Shown: one piece after another, positions 56,609 to 64,000 of the stretch
Layout of the letters: the number at the start of each line of letters is the position of its first letter
Numbering within the stretch: the first letter of the stretch is position 1
NCBI GenBank assembly: GCA_010015745.1
Contig: ML978155.1
Location: forward strand, 558,001-622,000
DNA from: Setomelanomma holmii
Lineage: Eukaryota; Ascomycota; Dothideomycetes; Pleosporales; Phaeosphaeriaceae
Direction of reading: 5' to 3'
DNA: 64,000 nucleotides
Notes under the pieces: generated by a model
What the model was told of the DNA's origin: nothing
What the model saw: the letters and a program-made list of their open reading frames with translations, nothing else
Database searches by the model: none
Translations under genes and position numbers: made by a program

Positions 56609-57918
56609 GGGCGGTCGGAGGTCAGGCGAGCAGGTGAGACGACTGAAGCGCGTCGTGCATCGGACTCAAGCGAGTGACTATGGCGGGCGGACGTTGAAGA
56701 GATAGGAGGAGAGTATAGGGAAGTCGGCACTACATAGTGCAGCGGTTATTACGGACATGATGTTGGATGTGCATTGTGACGCAGAGTGCCTTGACGGCGT
56801 GTGGATCGCGGCTTCTCTCATGCAACCATGGCGCGTCTGCCCTGCCGCTTGTACTCCATGCAGCAAAGCCGCCGCCTCCACGACCCTTGTTTGCCCTTGT
56901 CCTGACGCGCAGACCGCCTTGTCTGCACATCACTTTGTCTTATTCTACAGTGTGCAGACTACAGTGCGGGCTATCTGCAGCAAATGTATTGGACTAGCCA
57001 GACATTTTGCCAATACTGTTGCGAATCGTTTCTGGCATATGTGTAACCATTATTTTCACGCTATCATGCCACCACCTCTCTTGACAGAACAATTTCGTTC
57101 GCTTCGAAAAACACTTCTCTTGCTATCCCACAATGTTCTCAATACTGTATCCTGAAGGCCGGTGGGCTCCGGAAAAGCGGTAAGTCAACATGCACAGCCA
57201 CGCAACCTGCCCACCACGCGCCTCATCTTACCAAGAAAAGAGCCGCATACCCGGTGAATGTCAACCTCACTTTTCGCATCTACGGCCTACATTCGCATCA
57301 GCTGAGGGGCAAGGCGCACCTCGCAACGAATCGTGCCCCCCACCAAGTATAGGCCTTCCTCTGTCGAATGATTGCCTTGCAACACCCTGTCTGACCTCAG
57401 AGATTTTTGTCCGTGGTAATTACGAACGATATGGTCTTCTAAAGACACCTAGGCTTCAATAAGATGTGGAACCTGTGTGGGAACAGTTCGCAATAGCAAC
57501 GATGAGCGAGCACGACTCCCCCGGAATCTGGGGCGTATTTTGAACTGCGTGAGTCAGCGGACTCGGAGGCGGACATGTCGTGGCGCATTGGGGGCGAGAA
57601 ACACGGGCTAGTTAGCACTAGCACATCACTTGTAAGGCACGCCACCATCAGAATCTTAACTGGACGTCTTGCATTGTCATTTGCACTCCTTATGTAGTGG
57701 CCATATCCGCCTCAAACCCCGAAGACAACAATCCAAGGCTTCGATCCGTAACGCCGGCATATATTTCCGCAAGATATTACATCCTTTTGACTGTCGCCAC
57801 GCAACAATGTCCACGTAATTGGGTATCAAAAAAAGAAATAACAAATGAGAGCAGATAGAACATGTTGTCCAGGGGTAACCTCTTGCTGTGACGGCAGCAG
57901 AGGAAGAGGATGGGCTTA
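56609..57918. other. Intergenic region between two minus-strand genes
   Basis: 1.3 kb with the promoter of the 950-aa gene and the 3' side of the Rax1-like gene. No gene, RNA or repeat supported. Confidence 0.45.
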
Positions 57919-59376
57919 CTAAAAATAGCCTCCCTTGGGAATGGCGCAGAAGATACCAACAGCGATGGCAGAGATGACGAGTGCGCCGAGAATAGCCTGC
58001 AAGAAGATGGTGTCCTGAATTTGGCGAAGAGCGGGCTCCTGGATCCAGACTTCTCGGTCGAAGACCTTGCGGACAACGTTGCGCCTCTCATACTTGGCGA
58101 CCCACGGCTCGTCCTCCCACGAGTTGCTAGAAGCGTGCGAGCTGAATGTGTCCATCGAATCGAGCTTGGTGTCAACGCCCTGCGGCTCGTCGTCTGAGGC
58201 GAAGAGCTCCCAAGGTCGCAGATGTCGGTGGTGCATTCCGTGCAAGACAACGCACATGCCCTTCCACGCCGCGATCAAAGTTGAGATGCCAATGAAGAAG
58301 CCGATCAGAGACATCACTCGCCAAGCGCGACCGGCGTTGCTGAGTATGAGGATGATGGCAGTAACGAGACCAGCCACGATGCCGCCAATACCTAGACCTC
58401 GAGCGAAGATGACACGAGGACGGTTGCCGTTGCAAATGGTCCAGCGGATGAAGTTGGGGTGAGCCTGGCAGCGGAGAGACCACTCGACAGTGGCAATGAC
58501 GTCCTTGAAGGCAGACGGGTGAGTGGTGTTCTGAAGGGCGTGCAACAGTGCGCTACGCTCCTTGCTGGACAAGTTTAGCTGTCGCGATCCACCATCGGCG
58601 ATATAGATAGAGATGATGCGGTTGATTTCCTCGCGATATGGTTGCACGGTCACTGTTCGGTATGAGCGCTTGAGTCCTAACAAAGTTGAGAAAGTCAGTA
58701 AAACTCACAAGGCTTCCATTTTAGCCCTGCACTCTCAAACGCACCATCAGCGCGCTTGGAGTGATCCACTTTGCCAGTGGAAAGGCTATCATCGTACGAA
58801 TCGAACGACTCGTCGCGCTGCTCGTGGCTGGTAGGCGTGCGAGGCGGGGTGAAGAAAGGGTTGCTGCCAGTCTTCTCCGACTCGGTGACCTGGGCGTCGC
58901 TGGCGAAGTCGGTGCCCTTGAGAATGGCTGCGGCCTCGTGGTTGACGGCCTTGGGACCAGGCTTGGTGTCGCCATTGGTCTTGTCGCCAGTCCACTCGGG
59001 CGAGAGCACCTTCTCACTCGCGGGTAGCTCGTTGAAGCGCTTGCTGTAGTCGCGGTACCAGAGGAAGAATTGCAGATTCTCAGCTGAAAGCTCAATGTAC
59101 TTGAGGAAGTTCATGAAATCGCGCACAGTGCAAGGCTGATTGGCGGGGTCAGCAAGTGGCACAAAACGTGGCAATCGGCGCACTACTTACCGGGCAGACG
59201 CCACCAGCGATGATGCGGTCAAAAGACAGGGCTTCGGGGATTCCATGGGACATGCCGCTGCTGCCAGAGTGGACGGAGTCATGAAGGGACTTTTGCTTGG
59301 TTTCGCCAGAGATGGAGGCAGCGGAGGAGGGACGAGAGACGTGCTCCGGACGGCGGTAAGCCAACGAGTAAACCAT
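57919..59376 (-). CDS. RGS-domain membrane protein, Rax1-like
   Basis: Three exons (59376-59191, 59135-58709, 58652-57919) give 448 aa. Intron 1 (55 bp) has GTAAGT/ATCAG. Intron 2 (56 bp, GTGAGT...GAACAG) must use the second acceptor; the first AG (after GTTAG) would give an immediate stop. The RGS fold starts at PCTVRDFMNFLKYIELSAENLQFFLWYRDY and resumes after a ~100-residue acidic linker at QPYREEINRIISIYI. The C-terminus has three hydrophobic segments (LGIGGIVAGLVTAIILIL, VMSLIGFFIGISTLIAAW, FLQAILGALVISAIAVGIFC). RGS plus three C-terminal membrane spans is the build of yeast Rax1, a bipolar bud-site marker at the cell cortex. In filamentous fungi such proteins modulate G-protein signalling and polarity. 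GTPase-activating activity is not assured. Confidence 0.88.
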
Positions 59377-59750
59377 GTTGGCGGTAGGTGCGATGACGAG
59401 TGTGGGTGTAGAAGGGAAGTCGCGAGGAGGCGAAAGACAGATTGCACGTGGCAAAGGCGAGGTGAAGAAGGAACGACTGTCGAGAGAAGCGACGAATCAG
59501 GGAGCCAATTGATATACAATGGCTTGGTGCACAATGGACAATGAGGTGAGAGTGAACTTGGAGGGAGCTGGCGCAGCCACGTGAGTATTGGTGAAGAGAC
59601 TAGGCCGAGCGGTTACTGTATCCGCGCCTGGGACGGACTATATGAGAAATGGGAGCGTGGCTGTCTCTTCGCCCACGATAGGCAGTGCACACAGTAGATA
59701 GAAGCAGAGGGTCGTCCGGCTGAGGGTAACAAGAACGAGTACAACAGAGT
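59377..59750. other. Promoter region of the Rax1-like gene
   Basis: 374 bases upstream of the RGS gene; nothing further recognised. Confidence 0.45.
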
Positions 59751-60239
59751 TCAAAGCTCGATCCAAGCGTGGCCGGCGAGGTATAAGTAGATGCAGAACG
59801 TGATGTCCACCACGCAAACACGGCACGGCTCCACCTCTGGCCCTGCAAGGCAAGAGCCATGGCGATGATAGCTGTGCCCTGCAGCATAGACGTCAACGCC
59901 GGGGTTACACATGGGATCCTCAAGGTCGCCGACGGGGTGCGCCCCGCAGTGACTCGACCAGCAGAGACGAGCCTCTAGTCCACGGGTAGAAGTATCATGG
60001 AAACGCCAGCGCAAGTCGCTCGCGCGTGCAGAAGGTGGAGCAGGCGTCTGTTCGTATCGCCCAGGAGCTGGCTTGCATGGCCCTCGGCAATCTGGGCAAC
60101 CTGAGCGCCGATCCTTCTTCCCGCAACAGGCCTGGCTTGTCCTCATAATGCAAATCTCTGCCTCGACCCGCCTTAGCAACGACTTCTGCAAAGTGTGTGG
60201 CGCTGATGGGGCACTTGTCAACCTCTCTGCTGGCAGCAT
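59751..60239 (-). CDS. Possible Cys/His-rich small protein
   Basis: A 162-aa frame from the ATG at 60239, or 131 aa from an internal Met (MRTSQACCGKK). It carries ten or more cysteines, first clustered as SQACCGKKDRRSGCPDCRGPC and later as LCWSSHCGAH, GSCLAG and EPCRVCVVD. The codon pattern looks like coding sequence in this frame (for example GTCGGCGACCTTGAGGATCC). There is no signal peptide. I do not recognise a family, and the frame could still be chance. Paired CxxC/CxxxC motifs would suit metal binding if the protein exists. Confidence 0.35.
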   Translation of the reverse strand: MLPAERLTSAPSAPHTLQKSLLRRVEAEICIMRTSQACCGKKDRRSGCPDCRGPCKPAPGRYEQTPAPPSARASDLRWRFHDTSTRGLEARLCWSSHCGAHPVGDLEDPMCNPGVDVYAAGHSYHRHGSCLAGPEVEPCRVCVVDITFCIYLYLAGHAWIEL

Positions 60240-61292
60240 GTGGAGATGAAGACTCGACGGGCACGGAGCGCATCTCGGACGATTCCAACGACTTTCTCAA
60301 CGCTCACAAGTGCGGTGGAGGTCAATGGCCCACGACAGCACATGAAAACATGTTTCGACGACAACTGAAGAGGCAGTCGGCAAGCAAGGTGACGTCCTTT
60401 CAGACAGCCACAGCTGGAGTGTGCAGAGATGATGTACGGGACGACATGCATCCTGCCGGCATGGACAGGGACAGGATCTGCGGTGCATCCCCAATCAGGC
60501 TGCTCCAGCGCTGTGATTGGACCGACCGACGAAATGCCCTCCTCATCACCTAAACTTTCAGCAATGATGCGCACCAGATTTTGCGACTATCTCGGCCAGT
60601 TAAGGGGACCCGACCTTTTCTTGAGTCCGACTACCATTATCCCCGGAGTCGTCGCACCTCTGCTCGAGTCCCTGACCCACACCACAAACGTTAAACATGC
60701 AAGAGAAAGGACGATCCGGCTACCAGATTCTGTGCACTTCGACCTGGTGGGAGATCGCCTGTGCTCGCGGGAAAAGCAACTGTGCTGCCGTGCTGCCGCT
60801 GATGCCAGAATTGACAGCGCCAGCGGGGATCAGGAACGCCTCCATGGCGTCGGACAGCGTCCGTGCCAACCGTCGCTCTCACCGCTGTCAGCTCACCCCA
60901 GCTCGAAATCTCCGACCCGTCTGGTTCACAGCTATCGCGGGTGGTATTCTTGGAAATGTACCCCTTTCGCATATGACAGCGAAGTTTGCGATTTGGCCGA
61001 AACTGAGCGATTTCGCACGATGCCGGTGGCAGGTAGGTTGTATATCGTGAACGTTATTCATGAGTCGTGGTGGCAGCGCTGCTGATACAATTCCTTTTGC
61101 GCACAAGTCGCCGCGTGCTAATGTACCTCAGAGAACACAGATCCTGCACGCGAGGTGTCAGATTGTCTGCGTGACACTTCTCTCTTCACTTTACGCCGTA
61201 TGTTCCGTGTGCGACTACCATTTCTTAGCTTGAACGCTGAATCTCTCACACCGAAGAGATTCGCTGTCCCAGCGAACTAATGTGGCGCGCCA
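60240..61292. other. Gene-poor region, nothing supported
   Basis: A plus-strand frame of 218 codons at 60429-61085 is the longest here but has no domain, no coding-like composition and no upstream context, so it is not called. No RNA or repeat was seen. Confidence 0.4.
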
Positions 61293-61849
61293 CTAGGAGA
61301 TGCCGAGTCGAACGCGTTTCGGTTGGTATACACAACGGCTTTGCGTCCCTAAGAGGTTCGTGAGTTTTACGAGCTGTGGGTTCGTCTCCTGCGAGACATG
61401 ATCTGCTGTCACGAGTTGACCACGCAAGTCACTCCAGAGCGTGTCTATCACGACTTCAACCTTGACCTCAACTCGGTACTTCCCAAGAGATGCCGCATCG
61501 AGGTGTTGATGCATCTGCAGGTGGGCGTCCCCACATGTCCGCTGCTTTTCCCTGCGGATCTTAGGCCAGGGATCCACTTGATCGAGTTATGCCCGTGGAG
61601 AACTCTATTGGTATCGAAGTCAGCTCCTGGAAATTGGCCATACGGCTGGGAAACCTCTGAGGCTTCACTCGAATCCCAAGGCGCTTCGCACATGCCGTGG
61701 CTATCCTGTTGATAAGACACAGCAGCTTCTTGTCGCTCCAACGTTCGAGCGTCGCTCGAAAAGGTACGTCTGAGGTTGCAGGCTGATTTACATGCGAAAT
61801 GTATCATCCAGGAGTTCTTCACCACGTTCTTGAATCCGACCACAAACAC
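61293..61849 (-). other. Coding-like segments, possible small gene or relic
   Basis: Two overlapping minus-strand frames read like protein. 61849-61448 contains SQPYGQFPGADFDTNRVL. 61577-61293 contains KYRVEVKVEVVIDTLWSDLR and VSQETNPQLVKLTNLLG. They are in different phases and no good GT-AG pair joins them. The second has ATG only at codon 22. This may be a spliced gene I cannot resolve, or a frameshifted relic. Confidence 0.25.
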
Positions 61850-63248
61850 AACACGACACAGTTTACGAAGGTCGCAGCATACAGTGAGTGGCAGCTAGAG
61901 GAAAAAGTATGCCCAATCTGGCGTCCACGGAACATACTGACGAATGTTCTCCATATTTTTCTCGCCAAATCTTACCCAATTGCACCAACACAGCGATCCA
62001 CTTGTGTAATCTTCGCTACTCCCGTGAAACATTCACAACTTTCTGGATCGAAAAAGAAAAGTATCGAGATGTTGCCCCGATGTTGCAGAAGGTCAATACC
62101 ATCTCGTGCCGGTGCGAGATCCCTCGATCTCATCTCTGTTCTGCATACCAATTTCTTCATGAGCTATCGTTTCGGCATACGACCTGCCGCTGCGGGTATG
62201 CTGACAGGGAGCGGGATGTTCTCAGGGCAATGATGCTTTGCTAGGATGAAGGCAGAATGACGGTCAGCCACGCATTGCTCAGCCCCTGCTTCCTCTGCCG
62301 AGCAAGATGAGGTTGTGCAACGCCGTCTAAATGATTCTCAGATCGAGGCTAGCGCTAACCATGGCGTTGGGCCAGATGTGAGAGGACTGTTCACCCATTG
62401 GTAGGTGCCTTCGATTTGTGTCCCCATGCTGGTCGCCGTCACGGTCATGCACAAATATGCCTGCGAGTATCGATGCGCGGGGGGGTAGGGGGGTATTCCA
62501 TGCACGATGTGCAAGAAGGAATTGTTGTGCCTGGAGTGGGAACTCGGCTGCGCCTTCCTCACGAAGTCGACGCGACGAGAACTCCCTCGAGATCGCGTGC
62601 CTGAAAGCCTTTCGCAGCTTCTGGATAACCACAACAACTTCGAGAACATTTCACGATGCTCAGTGACGTTGACGAAGCTGCGCATGTCGCAGTGAGTAGT
62701 GTACACTCACACGGATTTTCAGATTGCGCTACCATATAACTTGCTCTACGGAGACGCCTGAACATTTTCAACACTTGTGGACTGTCACCATGCAGGAGAA
62801 AGAGATACCTGCTTCACAGCAACATACATCTCAATCTCACAACACAATACCTCGCCCGCAGCGCGCATCTATTCTGAAATGATTGCCAGAGCGCTGCAAT
62901 CTTGCTTGCCTCACCAGGAGCGATGCAAGTCCTCTCGGTCTCCGAATCGGTATGAGCTTGTACGATGCAGCCAATTAACACACTACCACCCTTTACCTCG
63001 CCGCACCGATACACCCACGATCTGGGATTGCTACATAACGAAGCAAGGAATGCCAGACGACAATACGCAAAATGACCGGCGTTGTTGCGGGGTTGCAAAG
63101 CATTGGTGACCGAACAATTAGTCGTCAACTTACACTCTAGGGCTCGGCTTTCATAACGAGCATGTAAATATGCTGACCACCCGCCCTTCACGATCTTACT
63201 CTGCCTCTAGACTTTCTTGTTCGCAGCAGCGTGTCTACCTTTAACACC
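61850..63248. other. Gene-poor region upstream of the last gene
   Basis: 1.4 kb without a supported gene. It may contain an upstream exon of the membrane-protein gene at 63249, since a CTTGTTCGCAG acceptor-like site lies at 63216-63226. Confidence 0.4.
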
Positions 63249-63836
63249 ATGCCGGCGCCATCGAACGTTCCCACTAATATACCGCAGAAGCCCTTGGAGG
63301 CAAACAACGCCAAAAGCACAGGACTGTCACTTGGTGCAACTGTCGGCATCGGTGCTGGCATCGCGCTTATTGTGCTGCTCGGAGTGCTTGGTGCTTGGAC
63401 CCTCGTGCGAAGACGGCGACGCGCGTGGGCGCAGAAGCGCAGGCAGCAGGGCGATCCAAAGACGAAGAGTATTATTAGTCCTGATGAAGAGATCGCTCGC
63501 AAAGTTGAGCATAGTGGACTAGATTGTGGGTTAGCCAAAGATATAGGAATACCAAATGTGGTGGAAGTGGATGGGCAAGGACAAGACAGAGTCGAGCTTG
63601 ATGTGAGTATTGAGAAGAAGATGCTGGAGAAGGAAATGCGTGGCGAGACACACAATGATGTTGGGGCGTATGAGATGGATGCGAAGATTGATCCGGTCGA
63701 GATTGGACAGGGCAGGACGTTCGTTGCGGAACTCGAAGGGTCTGGTGTCGACAATGCCACCGCGATGACCATTCAGAGTGAAAGTCCAACCACGCCAGCG
63801 AAAGCGCACAAGGAGACGCTCGGCAATATGCAATGA
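63249..63836 (+). CDS. Single-pass membrane protein with basic cytosolic tail
   Basis: 195 aa from the ATG at 63249 (MPAPSNVPTN). A short Pro/Asn/Ser-rich ectodomain is followed by one membrane span (LGATVGIGAGIALIVLLGVL) and a stop-transfer run RRRRRAWAQKRRQ. The ~130-residue tail is acidic and Glu/Asp/Val-rich. This is the layout of the C-terminal part of fungal mucin-like or Wsc/Mid2-type wall sensors, but no signal peptide or cysteine-rich head is visible. The frame is open upstream of the ATG past an acceptor-like CGCAG, so an N-terminal exon may be missing from this model. No family name is justified. Confidence 0.6.
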   Translation: MPAPSNVPTNIPQKPLEANNAKSTGLSLGATVGIGAGIALIVLLGVLGAWTLVRRRRRAWAQKRRQQGDPKTKSIISPDEEIARKVEHSGLDCGLAKDIGIPNVVEVDGQGQDRVELDVSIEKKMLEKEMRGETHNDVGAYEMDAKIDPVEIGQGRTFVAELEGSGVDNATAMTIQSESPTTPAKAHKETLGNMQ

Positions 63837-64000
63837 TGAGCATCTCTATGTGCTGTCTTGACTCAGGGCACGTCGGAGCCCGGCTACATTCAAGGCACTT
63901 TGTTGTCTCCGAATGTGATCTACGAAGTGGTTTGAGGATAGCCAGGTTGTGGCATCGTCTACATGCTACTGTCAAAGCCTATCTGCCTAGCATCTAAAAG

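Noticed and set aside
56087..56677. 196-codon plus-strand frame
   Set aside because: Antisense shadow of the N-terminal low-complexity part of the 950-aa gene.
60429..61085. 218-codon plus-strand open frame
   Set aside because: No domain, signal peptide or coding-like composition; neighbouring frames of similar length occur on the other strand.

Overview
The window is nuclear DNA of a filamentous ascomycete, most likely a dothideomycete. The evidence is protein-coding genes cut by short introns (about 37-128 bp) with GT(A/G)NGT donors and CTNAC-type branch points, a dispersed single 5S rRNA gene, a pol III tRNA with an intron, and fungal families: ARG8, LSM1, App1, a Rax1-like RGS protein, a GH5 mannanase, a NACHT/STAND protein with C2H2 fingers, and SNF2-RING helicases. 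No bacterial-type operon, insertion sequence or CRISPR array is present. All gene models were built by hand from open frames, splice signals and frame continuity, so intron borders are predictions.

Layout. 1-3451 (-): C-terminally cut mitochondrial AAA ATPase. 5210-8534 (+): WDR62/MAPKBP1-type WD40 protein. 8868-16436: small genes, namely a secreted protein, a 105-aa Cys-containing protein, a His/Ala-rich protein, two tandem paralogues that share a C-terminal motif, and a DUF2470 membrane protein. 17326-20650 (-): 12-exon SNF2-RING ATPase, divergent from a 1009-aa NLR-like NACHT/C2H2 protein at 21042-24487 (+). Then tRNA-Met (-), ARG8 (+), a second SNF2 helicase (+), App1-like phosphatidate phosphatase (-), a short-chain dehydrogenase (-) and LSM1 (+).

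37751-44984 is gene-poor. It holds an isolated 5S rRNA gene, one clear small three-exon gene (41428-42015) and a coding-like island. 44985-63836 carries a secreted GH5 mannanase, a 995-aa multi-pass membrane protein, a cytochrome P450, a 950-aa Ser/Pro-rich protein with cysteine pairs, a Rax1-like RGS membrane protein, a possible Cys/His-rich small gene, and a single-pass membrane protein near the right edge.

The genes do not form one pathway. The most interesting neighbourhood is 17.3-31.3 kb, where two SNF2 ATPases bracket a NACHT/zinc-finger receptor-like gene that shares a 391-bp divergent promoter with the SNF2-RING gene. The second point is the pair of adjacent small genes at 12.8-14.8 kb with a shared C-terminal 'GDLTL' motif.
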